From NCBI GenBank assembly GCA_024276335.1, contig JAJRXL010000092.1, forward strand, positions 1 through 13,753: a stretch of DNA of 13,753 bases, in the 5' to 3' direction. A model generated the notes under the pieces. It was not told the DNA's origin. It was given only the letters and a program-made list of their open reading frames with translations, and searched no databases. The position numbers were made by a program, and so were the translations under genes. The first letter of the stretch is position 1; each line of letters opens with the position of its first letter. Below are positions 6,995 to 13,438 of this stretch, piece after piece. This stretch comes from Bacteroidota bacterium (GTDB taxonomy: Bacteria; Bacteroidota; Ignavibacteria; SZUA-365; JAADGX01).

Positions 6995-8412
6995 TGGCAG
7001 AAGGGAGAGCAAATACGCCGCGAACCGCGGGTAACGGTTCCGCTGAAGGCCGCGTGCCGCCTCAGGCTCTCGAAGTCGAACAAGCGGTGCTGGGTGCTAT
7101 GTTGTTGGAACAATCCGCCGCAACCACCGCCATCGAGATGCTGGAGCCGGATTCATTTTACAAGCAGGCCCACCAGGTAATCTTCCGCGTGATGCGCGAC
7201 CTGTACAAACGCAATGAACCTATCGACCAGATTTCCGTCATCGAGGAATTGCGTCGGCGGGGCGAACTGGACAACATTGGCTCGGTCATGTACATCACCG
7301 AGCTTCTCACCTCGGTCTCCACTGCGGCCCATATCGAAAGTCACTGCCGGATATTGAGCGAGAAGGCCCTGGCGCGTGCGATCATCGAACGTACGATCAC
7401 CACGTTGAGCCACTGTTACGATCAATCTGCCGATGCATTCAGCTTGTTGGATGAGGCCAGCGCGAGCTTGTTCAAGCTGTCCCAACTACACATGAAGCGC
7501 TCCTACATTCCCATGGAGAGAGCAGTGAAGGACGTGATGGAGCTGATCGACTCCATCCAGGATCAGCATCATGGCATCACCGGTGTACCGACCGGTTTCT
7601 CGGAATTGGACAATTTAACCGGGGGATTCCAACCGTCCGATTTAATCATCATTGCCGCCAGACCCTCGATGGGAAAAACCGCCCTGTCCCTATCCATCGC
7701 TCGAAATGCCGCGATCGATCATAACCGTGCGGTGGCATTCTTTTCCCTGGAAATGGCTGCTCCCCAGCTTACCATGCGCCTTCTATGCGCCGAGGCACGG
7801 GTGAACATGCATCACGTGCGCACCGGGCGTTTGCGCGAGGATGACTGGCCGCGTCTCAGCCAGCATTTCGGGCGCCTGGCGGGTGCGAAAATTTTCATCG
7901 ACGACACCCCTGCGCTCAACATTCTTGAATTGCGCGCCAAGGCCCGTCGCCTGAAAGAGGAGCACGATATCAGCCTGGTCATCGTGGATTATCTCCAGCT
8001 TATGCACGCTCCCAAGGCGGAGAGTCGCGAGCGGGAAATTTCCATGATCAGCAGTTCACTCAAGGAGTTGGCAAAGGACCTGAATGTGCCCGTGGTGGCG
8101 CTGTCCCAGTTGAATCGCAGTATCGAGCACCGCAGCGATCCCATTCCCATGCTCTCCGATCTCCGTGAAAGCGGATCGATCGAGCAGGACGCCGACGTCG
8201 TCATCTTCGTGCATCGCAATCTTCACAAACGCGAAGATGGAGGGGGGGACGACGAAGGGAAAGCAAAGATCATTATCGGTAAGCAGCGGAATGGACCGAC
8301 GGGCCAGTTAGAACTTGCCTTTGTCAAGGAATATGCCAGGTTCGAGAACTTGGAAATGCGGTTCCTGGAAGAGGCCGCGCCTCCTTCCGATGCGGAAACT
8401 CCCGCCTTCTAA
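6994..8412 (+). CDS. dnaB: Replicative DNA helicase DnaB
   Basis: Hexameric 5'-3' helicase that opens the replication fork and recruits primase. At 472 residues it has the usual length. The N-terminal DnaB_N domain (about 24-125) starts PPQALEVEQAVLGAMLL. The RecA-like ATPase domain has Walker A ARPSMGKT (222-229), the FFSLEM segment after it, Walker B LVIVDYLQL with Asp332, the DNA-binding/arginine region VALSQLNRSIEHR and the motif LSDLRESGSIEQDADVV. No intein interrupts the Walker A region, a common insertion point in this gene. The start codon overlaps the stop of the glycosylase gene (TGATG). The C-terminal tail after the RecA core is short and acidic. It is the last gene of the 3209-8412 run; no clear intrinsic terminator follows. 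Confidence 0.98.
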   Translation: MAEGRANTPRTAGNGSAEGRVPPQALEVEQAVLGAMLLEQSAATTAIEMLEPDSFYKQAHQVIFRVMRDLYKRNEPIDQISVIEELRRRGELDNIGSVMYITELLTSVSTAAHIESHCRILSEKALARAIIERTITTLSHCYDQSADAFSLLDEASASLFKLSQLHMKRSYIPMERAVKDVMELIDSIQDQHHGITGVPTGFSELDNLTGGFQPSDLIIIAARPSMGKTALSLSIARNAAIDHNRAVAFFSLEMAAPQLTMRLLCAEARVNMHHVRTGRLREDDWPRLSQHFGRLAGAKIFIDDTPALNILELRAKARRLKEEHDISLVIVDYLQLMHAPKAESREREISMISSSLKELAKDLNVPVVALSQLNRSIEHRSDPIPMLSDLRESGSIEQDADVVIFVHRNLHKREDGGGDDEGKAKIIIGKQRNGPTGQLELAFVKEYARFENLEMRFLEEAAPPSDAETPAF

Positions 8413-8414
8413 TC

Positions 8415-8427
8415 GAACAGTCTGTTC
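8415..8427. repeat. Perfect odd palindrome GAACAGTCTGTTC just after dnaB
   Basis: Two 6-bp arms (GAACAG and CTGTTC) flank a single T, starting 3 bases after the dnaB stop codon. The loop is too short for a good RNA terminator and no T-run follows, so a protein-binding site is as likely as chance. It resembles a LexA-type box in composition, but the spacing does not fit. Confidence 0.35.
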
Positions 8428-8576
8428 CATGCCGGATTGAAATTCCTTGGACATCGTTATTCCGAACTTATAGGCATGGGGGAAAAGCATCCTTTCGAGC
8501 GAGCCATTGATGGGCCGCGGGCGTATGGGGAAGAAAATCGGGATTGCATCCCCGTGAAAAACACAGTTACTTTGTT

Positions 8577-8588
8577 ATGAATATTCAT
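8577..8588. repeat. 12-bp perfect palindrome ATGAATATTCAT upstream of the envelope cluster
   Basis: A perfect self-complementary dodecamer ends 16 bp before the ATG of the next gene. The position and symmetry suit an operator for a dimeric repressor, but no regulator gene is present in the window and A+T-rich palindromes can arise by chance. Confidence 0.35.
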
Positions 8589-8604
8589 CACTGATCTGAA
8601 TACC

Positions 8605-9501
8605 ATGAAACCCATCTATCTTCTTTGTGTCTTGACGTTATCGGCGCCGGGTATTTGCTCCGCCGCCGGTGGTCCGGGCGACGATCCTTTGTCGTTCACT
8701 GTTCAATGGAAATACGGGCCGATGGAGGTTGAATCCTCGACAGATGTTGATCATCCTGCTTTGCTTTTGCCCGGCAGAAACGATGATTTGAAAAAATCGC
8801 CGTTCCTGGCCGGCATCCTGTCTCTCGTCGTACCGGGGGCGGGAGATATTTACGCGGGGAACTACATCATGGCGGCTGTTTTTGCGACCGCCGAGGCGGC
8901 CCTGTGGGTTGTTCATTTTAACTACATGGCGAAAGGGGACGATCAAACCGCCCTCTATGAATCCTTCGCCGATCAACACTGGAACGTGGTCAAGTACACC
9001 GACTGGCTGAACAAGTGGGGCCGGGAATTCCCTGGTGGTGAAGACACCGAGATCATTTATGTCAATCCGGATGAAAGTCTGCCGCCGTGGGAGCGGGTGG
9101 ACTGGGACGCCATGAACCGCGTAGAAGATGCCATCATCGAGTTCTCGCATAAGCTCCCCCGCCGTCCGGACGGACAGTACTATGAACAGATTGGAAAATA
9201 CCCGCAGTATAATCACGGCTGGGATGACCAGTTGTCCGATACGAAAGAATATTTCTCGAACCTCTCCCCCCGTTTCCTGGAGTACGCAGCTATGCGCGGA
9301 GACGCCAATGATTTCTACGCGGTGGGTGAAGCGGCTGTAAAGATCGTTGTATTGAATCACATCCTGGCCGCCGCCAACGCCGCCTGGTCGGTTTCGCGGT
9401 ACAACAAGCGAGTGAAGTTCTTTTCCAGAGTGGATATCCGGCGCGATGTGGATGGCCATCTGGTGGCACATCCCACGGCATCTATCCGCGTCCGCTTCTA
9501 A
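8605..9501 (+). CDS. Exported protein with DUF5683-like hydrophobic core, function unknown
   Basis: No biochemical function can be assigned. The 298-residue protein starts with a Sec signal peptide (about 1-20, cleavage near CSA-AG). After a short variable part comes a conserved-looking hydrophobic stretch (about 66-107) with SPFLAGILSLVVPGAGDIYA followed by a long apolar helix. This resembles the PGaGQiYn...kg pattern of DUF5683 membrane proteins, which occur next to outer-membrane proteins in FCB bacteria. The middle is rich in aromatic and acidic residues and includes IGKYPQYNHGWDDQ (196-209). A second apolar helix VKIVVLNHILAAANAAWSV (245-263) precedes a basic C-terminus ending in Phe. 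The ATG has no ribosome binding site but a palindrome just upstream. It is 77 bp before the propeller gene and likely shares its transcript; an envelope role is inferred from context. Confidence 0.85.
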   Translation: MKPIYLLCVLTLSAPGICSAAGGPGDDPLSFTVQWKYGPMEVESSTDVDHPALLLPGRNDDLKKSPFLAGILSLVVPGAGDIYAGNYIMAAVFATAEAALWVVHFNYMAKGDDQTALYESFADQHWNVVKYTDWLNKWGREFPGGEDTEIIYVNPDESLPPWERVDWDAMNRVEDAIIEFSHKLPRRPDGQYYEQIGKYPQYNHGWDDQLSDTKEYFSNLSPRFLEYAAMRGDANDFYAVGEAAVKIVVLNHILAAANAAWSVSRYNKRVKFFSRVDIRRDVDGHLVAHPTASIRVRF

Positions 9502-9578
9502 GACACAACTTTCACGGTTATCTCCCGTAAACCGGAAGGATATTTTTCTAGGTGTATCGCGGGACGTTCTATTCGCCT

Positions 9579-10307
9579 ATGTTGCGTATTGTCTTTCGGA
9601 TACTGGTTCTCATCCTCCTGCTTGAAATTGGAGCCTCGGCGGACACGCGGTTCACACACCTGCCCGTGAACGTTAGGGGACAACTCCTTGATTACATTTT
9701 CCTGGATGTGACCGGTGATGACGTCGCCGATCTCCTGGTGCTTTCACGCAACGCCAAGGGGCTCGCTGTGCAAATCCACCATACCCGGCGCGGTATCGGG
9801 TTTTCCGGCGATCCCAATCAGGTTGTACAACTGCCAAAAGAGACGATGGCCGTCTGGGCAGGGGTGTATCCGGCGCCGGTCGGGAAGGCGATCGTTGTTC
9901 TCACGGTGGATGGTGTCTTCTACCTGCCCGGGCGCAAGAACTATTTCCCGAACGTTCAATGGAAGACCCTGTACGGTGTGCGATGCTGGGACCTGCGAAA
10001 CATCCAGGAACCGGTTTGGATGCCGTTTATTCGGTCATTATCCGGCGGTGCAATAGAGATGGTCGTTCCGGAACAGGAGGGCTTCAAGGCCGTCGTCAAG
10101 TCTCACAAAAGCCTCGCTGCTTCCCTTCTTCAACCGGTGAATTTCCGGGCGGTCTCCGTGGCAGCCGGAAAGCGCACCGACGGGAAACCGTGGTTCGGCC
10201 TGATGTGGAAAGACATCAATCGCGATGGCATCCTTGATCTTGTTTGGGTCGATGAGCGACAATGCCGTTTCGTGCTGGGATCGAAAAACGGTTTTCAGGC
10301 GGAATAA
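9579..10307 (+). CDS. FG-GAP/VCBS-repeat secreted protein, N-terminal part of a frameshifted gene
   Basis: First part of what appears to be one secreted beta-propeller-type protein. ATG 9579 gives a compact signal peptide (MLRIVFRILVLILLLEIGASA). An in-frame GTG at 9552 with GGAAGGA 11 bp upstream is an alternative that adds nine residues. Two calcium-type FG-GAP loops are visible: DVTGDDVAD (9705-9731) and DINRDGILD (10212-10238), the second followed by the typical strand VWVDERQCRFVLGSKNGF. The frame stops at TAA 10305-10307 in the middle of a repeat, while the same pattern continues one frame back. Insertion of a single base near 10303 (for example GAAATAAAG for GAATAAAG) would read smoothly as FQAEIKGGLDLP. 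A sequencing error, a true mutation or programmed shifting could each explain it. Confidence 0.8.
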   Translation: MLRIVFRILVLILLLEIGASADTRFTHLPVNVRGQLLDYIFLDVTGDDVADLLVLSRNAKGLAVQIHHTRRGIGFSGDPNQVVQLPKETMAVWAGVYPAPVGKAIVVLTVDGVFYLPGRKNYFPNVQWKTLYGVRCWDLRNIQEPVWMPFIRSLSGGAIEMVVPEQEGFKAVVKSHKSLAASLLQPVNFRAVSVAAGKRTDGKPWFGLMWKDINRDGILDLVWVDERQCRFVLGSKNGFQAE

Positions 10308-10999
10308 AGGGTGGCCTCGATCTTCCCCGGGCATCCGGCGTGCTTGGAATTGCCGAATCCACGGGCGATGGCATTCCCGACGTGTTCCTGGTACGGCGGT
10401 CGGAGCCCGGTTTTTTCAAGACACAGGAACTGGACGTTCTCCTGCTGTCGGGGCGACGGGATGGGATGCGAATCTCCTTTGCGGAGAGAGCGGACCGAGA
10501 GTGGGAATTCAACGGTGTCCAGGTCGTTCCCAGGATTGTGGACTATAACGCGGACGGTAAAAGTGATCTCGTGGTGAGCGTGGTGGCGTTTACAATGGGC
10601 AATGTTATCTCCTCGCTGCTCCGTTCGAGCATAAAATACCAAATTCGTTTTTATCCCGCGCGGATGAGAAGCATTCCGCGACGGCCTGCAATGGTGCGGG
10701 AATCCATTCTTGACGGCAAGATTTATGGCGATCTTGAACGCAAGCCGCTCATTGGATTCGGTGACGTAACAGGGGATGGAGTGGGGGATTTTATTCTCGG
10801 AATGGAAAATACGATATTTTGCTTCCGGGGTGACAAGGAAGGAAAATTTCAATTTGGCGCCTACGATGGAATCAGAAAGACCATTTCCGAAGATGCCCAG
10901 CTCAGGGTATTTGACGCCGACGCCGATCACAGGGATGATTTGTGCATAAAGGAATTTACCAGGACTTCAAGCAAGCTACATTTTTACCTGGCCAGGTAA
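10262..10999 (+). CDS. FG-GAP/VCBS-repeat protein, C-terminal part of the same frameshifted gene
   Basis: Continuation of the propeller in the -1 frame. The first residues after ATG 10262 (MPFRAGIEKRF) are an out-of-frame reading of the upstream repeat and are probably not real; homologous sequence starts about 10300 (KGGLDLPRASGVLGIA). Four more calcium-type loops follow in this frame: ESTGDGIPD (10355-10381), DYNADGKSD (10541-10567), DVTGDGVGD (10763-10789) and DADADHRDD (10913-10939). With the two in the upstream part this gives six, consistent with a six- or seven-bladed propeller. There is no signal peptide of its own, so alone it would not be exported. The last 58 bp overlap the start of the Omp85-like gene, which points to coupled expression with that barrel. 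Confidence 0.75.
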   Translation: MPFRAGIEKRFSGGIKGGLDLPRASGVLGIAESTGDGIPDVFLVRRSEPGFFKTQELDVLLLSGRRDGMRISFAERADREWEFNGVQVVPRIVDYNADGKSDLVVSVVAFTMGNVISSLLRSSIKYQIRFYPARMRSIPRRPAMVRESILDGKIYGDLERKPLIGFGDVTGDGVGDFILGMENTIFCFRGDKEGKFQFGAYDGIRKTISEDAQLRVFDADADHRDDLCIKEFTRTSSKLHFYLAR

Positions 11000-12303
11000 T
11001 ACTCGCCGGCTTCCTGGCCGTTCTCACCATTGTCTTATTGCCCTTTCACGCCTGCGCCCAACCGAAGCACCTTTCGCACCCAGTGGTGGGAAGTATTGTT
11101 GTGCTCGGCAACAGGACCACCGACGCCGAGGTGATTCTTCGCGAGCTGACCGTCCACGTTGGCGACACGCTGACCGAGCAGAAACTCGAGTATTCGCGCA
11201 CGCGGATTTACAGCCTGGGGCTGTTCAACCGCGTTGATATGACCTATCCTCCCCTGGACACGACCGTCTTGATTATTTCGGTCGAGGAACGCTGGTACCT
11301 GTTTCCGGTGCCCATCCTTGGCCTCGTGGACAAGGATTGGCGGAAGGTGTACTATGGCCTGGGACTTGTTCATTTCAACCTGGGTGGGCGCGGACAGAAA
11401 CTCTTTGCCGGTTTTGCGCTCGGCTACGATCCCTGGGTTGCGGCCAGTTACCGTGACCCCTGGATCATGGGAAAACTGGAGATGTTCTCGGAAAGCGAGT
11501 TGCGTTATTCGAAAGTGCGGAACAAAAGTCTGCTTTCCCGGGGCGACGAAGAAAATTTCGATGAGATCCATTACGGGTTCAGCCAGGTACTGGGTAAGCG
11601 CTTCACGCCGTTTTTCAGCGCGTGGATTGATATCGGCTACGACTATGTAGAGGTGACCTCACGTCGCGCCGGCCGTACGCTCTCGAGCAGCGGCATCGAC
11701 CGCTACCTGTCGCTGGGCGTGGGGGCGGTGTTCGACACGCGGAATTTGAAAGAGTATCCAACCTATGGCGCGTATGGCTTGATTCGACTCCGGAAATATG
11801 GCCTGTTGTTTGGCCCGCTCGATCACGTGATCACGACGATTGATGCCAGGAAATACATAAAACTCTCGAACTCCTTTACTCTCGCCGTCCGGGGATTCAC
11901 TTCCATGTCCATCGGGCCGCGTGTGCCCAATTACCTTCACATGTACTATGGTTATAGCAATCGCCTTCGTGGACACTTCTACAAGATACAGGAGGGGGAA
12001 AACATATTCGGTGTGGCGGTCGAGACGCGAATTCCCATTGTACGGGAAGAGTATGTTGTCTTGGACGTTCCCTTTCTTCCGCCGCAGTTTTCAACCCTTC
12101 GCCTGGGGTTGTATGCCGCTGTTTTTGCGAACGCCGGAACAACCTGGAACCGGCGTGAAAAGATCGATCTGCGGCATCTTCCCGCCGGCTACGGAGCCGG
12201 ACTTCATTTCCTGCTACCATACGGTTATGTGCTTCGCGCCGAGGGAGCCATGGATGAAAACGGTGCCGGGGAATTGTATCTTGTCATCGGAGCATCTTTT
12301 TAA
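10942..12303 (+). CDS. Omp85/BamA-family outer-membrane barrel with a single POTRA domain
   Basis: Outer-membrane protein of the Omp85 superfamily, whose members insert or export proteins (BamA, TamA, FhaC, patatin-like fusions). The 453-residue protein starts at GTG 10942; hydrophobic residues 18-36 end in HACAQP, a likely signal cleavage near residue 39 or 40. One POTRA-type domain (about 48-117) is visible: GSIVVLGNRTTDAEVILREL, then YSLGLFNRVDM and LIISVEERW. The barrel follows, with RGH at 343-345 in SNRLRGHFYK matching the VRGF loop-6 motif of Omp85 proteins, and a C-terminal strand ending in Phe (LVIGASF), the usual assembly signal. BamA has five POTRA domains, so this is not the main BamA. 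It overlaps the propeller gene by 58 bp and rsmE by one base. The cargo is unknown. Confidence 0.88.
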   Translation: MHKGIYQDFKQATFLPGQVILAGFLAVLTIVLLPFHACAQPKHLSHPVVGSIVVLGNRTTDAEVILRELTVHVGDTLTEQKLEYSRTRIYSLGLFNRVDMTYPPLDTTVLIISVEERWYLFPVPILGLVDKDWRKVYYGLGLVHFNLGGRGQKLFAGFALGYDPWVAASYRDPWIMGKLEMFSESELRYSKVRNKSLLSRGDEENFDEIHYGFSQVLGKRFTPFFSAWIDIGYDYVEVTSRRAGRTLSSSGIDRYLSLGVGAVFDTRNLKEYPTYGAYGLIRLRKYGLLFGPLDHVITTIDARKYIKLSNSFTLAVRGFTSMSIGPRVPNYLHMYYGYSNRLRGHFYKIQEGENIFGVAVETRIPIVREEYVVLDVPFLPPQFSTLRLGLYAAVFANAGTTWNRREKIDLRHLPAGYGAGLHFLLPYGYVLRAEGAMDENGAGELYLVIGASF

Positions 12304-13043
12304 TGAACGTCTTCTATACGCATCCCGACTTGGTTTCCATAGAGGCACTCGTTATTGAGCAACCGGAGTTCCATCACCTTGCCCATGTTCTGCGGATCGG
12401 ACCGGGCGGGGATATCGAGGTAACGGATGGAGTGGGAGGGTATTACCTGGCAACCGTTGAATCGATCGAGGGTGAACGAGCGCATTGTCGCATCCGGAAG
12501 TCGATGCCCGGTTTTCACGAGCCGGCTGTGCACACGGCGCTCGCCTTTCCCTTGATGAAGCAATCCTCGAAATTTGATCTGGTGGTGGAAAAGGCGACCG
12601 AACTCGGTGTTCGGGAGATCATCCCCCTCATCACGGAAAGGACGATTCCACGCAGTGGAAAACTCGACCGCTGGAGACAGATTGCCCTTTCTGCTACCAA
12701 GCAATGCCGACGAGCATACTGCCCGGTGATTACGCCGGTTCTGCGTTGGCGGGAAGTGGTGGGCCGGTTCTCGAACTACTCGCATCGCCTTGTTTTGTAT
12801 GAACGGCAAGAAACGGCGCCGCCGGTGCCCGACCCGATTGCACATGCGTTTGCGCCGGGAAATTCCGTGCTCTTTCTTGTTGGACCCGAAGGCAGTTTCA
12901 CGGAACGAGAGATTGCGGAAGCGGTAAATGCCGGTTGCACGATTGTATGGCTGGGGCCGAGAAGACTACGAAGCGAGACGGCGGCGCTTCACGCGATGTC
13001 CATGGCGTCATATTTTACAAGAGGAGAAAAATGTCGTACCTGA
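12303..13043 (+). CDS. rsmE: 16S rRNA m3U1498 methyltransferase RsmE
   Basis: SPOUT-class methyltransferase that N3-methylates U1498 of 16S rRNA using S-adenosylmethionine. The 246-residue length is typical. The N-terminal PUA-like domain has FHHLAHVLRI (23-32). The trefoil-knot domain shows EKATELGVREIIPLITERT (96-114), then VGPEGSFTEREI (193-204) and LGPRRLRSETAALHAM (217-232), which form the cofactor pocket. The usual GPEGG is GPEGS here, a mild change. The ATG overlaps the TAA of the Omp85-like gene (TAATG), with GGAG 10 bp upstream. rsmE is often found near dnaJ or prmA; here a small J-domain gene overlaps its 3' end. Confidence is high because both SPOUT signature motifs are present. 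Confidence 0.95.
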   Translation: MNVFYTHPDLVSIEALVIEQPEFHHLAHVLRIGPGGDIEVTDGVGGYYLATVESIEGERAHCRIRKSMPGFHEPAVHTALAFPLMKQSSKFDLVVEKATELGVREIIPLITERTIPRSGKLDRWRQIALSATKQCRRAYCPVITPVLRWREVVGRFSNYSHRLVLYERQETAPPVPDPIAHAFAPGNSVLFLVGPEGSFTEREIAEAVNAGCTIVWLGPRRLRSETAALHAMSMASYFTRGEKCRT

Positions 13044-13438
13044 GAATTATTGAACGGGCCTTTCGCATACTGAAATCCAACGTGCGCTCTGCATTCGAAA
13101 CCACCCCGCCGGAAGAACAGCAGGAGTTGCGGGATTTTGAAGAGGAACTGAAGCGCGAGTACGAGCGGGAACGAAGGCGGTCAGACCAGTCGCGCAAGGA
13201 GCGGCGGGAGACGGCGGGAGACGGGGGGAAGAAAACGGCGCGCGACTATTACGCGGTCCTGGGCTTGACTCCCGGTGCGACGATGGCGGAGGTATCGAAA
13301 GCCTATCGTGACGTCATTTCGAAGTATCATCCTGACAAAACCACGAACCTGGGGCCGGAACTCCAGGAACTTGCCGCGCAGAAGTCCCGGGAAATCAACG
13401 AGGCATACCAATGGATCAAGGAGCATCAATCAACGTGA
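13031..13438 (+). CDS. Small J-domain protein (DnaJ-like, type III)
   Basis: J-domain co-chaperone that should stimulate an Hsp70 (DnaK) ATPase. The start is ATG 13031, with AGGAG 4 bp upstream and 13 bp overlapping rsmE; it gives 135 residues. Residues 1-22 (SYLRIIERAFRILKSNVRSAF) look like an amphipathic, basic helix resembling the N-terminal membrane-binding helix of PspA-type proteins. A highly charged linker (about 27-68) rich in Glu/Arg follows, then a C-terminal J domain (71-131) with DYYAVLGLTPGAT, the HPD motif at 100-102 and the final helix EINEAYQWIK. The zinc-finger and client-binding parts of DnaJ are absent, so it is not DnaJ itself. Membrane attachment is inferred from the helix only. 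The last 9 bp overlap the stop of the reverse-strand gene. Confidence 0.9.
   Translation: MSYLRIIERAFRILKSNVRSAFETTPPEEQQELRDFEEELKREYERERRRSDQSRKERRETAGDGGKKTARDYYAVLGLTPGATMAEVSKAYRDVISKYHPDKTTNLGPELQELAAQKSREINEAYQWIKEHQST

Larger units (their letters stand above)
8413..8604. other. Intergenic spacer with palindromes, likely promoter of the envelope cluster
   Basis: This 192-bp non-coding stretch separates dnaB from the envelope cluster. It contains a 13-bp odd palindrome at 8415-8427, a 5-bp hairpin GGGAT-TGC-ATCCC at 8540-8552 without a T-run, and a 12-bp palindrome at 8577-8588 just upstream of the next gene. A loose CATGCC/GGCATG pair (8428-8433 and 8473-8478) encloses a large loop. 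I find no convincing -35/-10 pair or classical terminator. Confidence 0.4.

Noticed and set aside
8414..8427. Standard Gram-positive LexA box (CGAAC-N4-GTTCG)
   Set aside because: The sequence has five bases between half-sites and lacks the final G, so the known consensus is not met.
8540..8552. GGGAT-TGC-ATCCC hairpin as a terminator for dnaB
   Set aside because: The stem is only 5 bp, it is not followed by a T-run, and it lies about 130 bp past the stop codon.
8638..9471. 277-codon open frame on the reverse strand covering most of the exported protein gene
   Set aside because: The forward frame has a signal peptide and membrane segments; the reverse translation shows no recognisable domain and mirrors the forward codon pattern.
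10274..10290. Possible programmed -1 frameshift site at TCG AAA AAC
   Set aside because: Only five A's are present, so it is not a full X XXY YYZ heptamer, no strong downstream stem was seen, and shifting there would lose the good GSKNGFQAE repeat sequence. A missing base near 10303 fits better.
10295..10930. 211-codon reverse-strand frame opposite the second half of the propeller gene
   Set aside because: The forward strand here encodes four regularly spaced FG-GAP loops, and the reverse frame has no family features.
12935..13030. Longer J-protein starting upstream, inside rsmE
   Set aside because: The extra residues are a shadow of the RsmE cofactor motif region, and ATG 13031 has a well-placed AGGAG.
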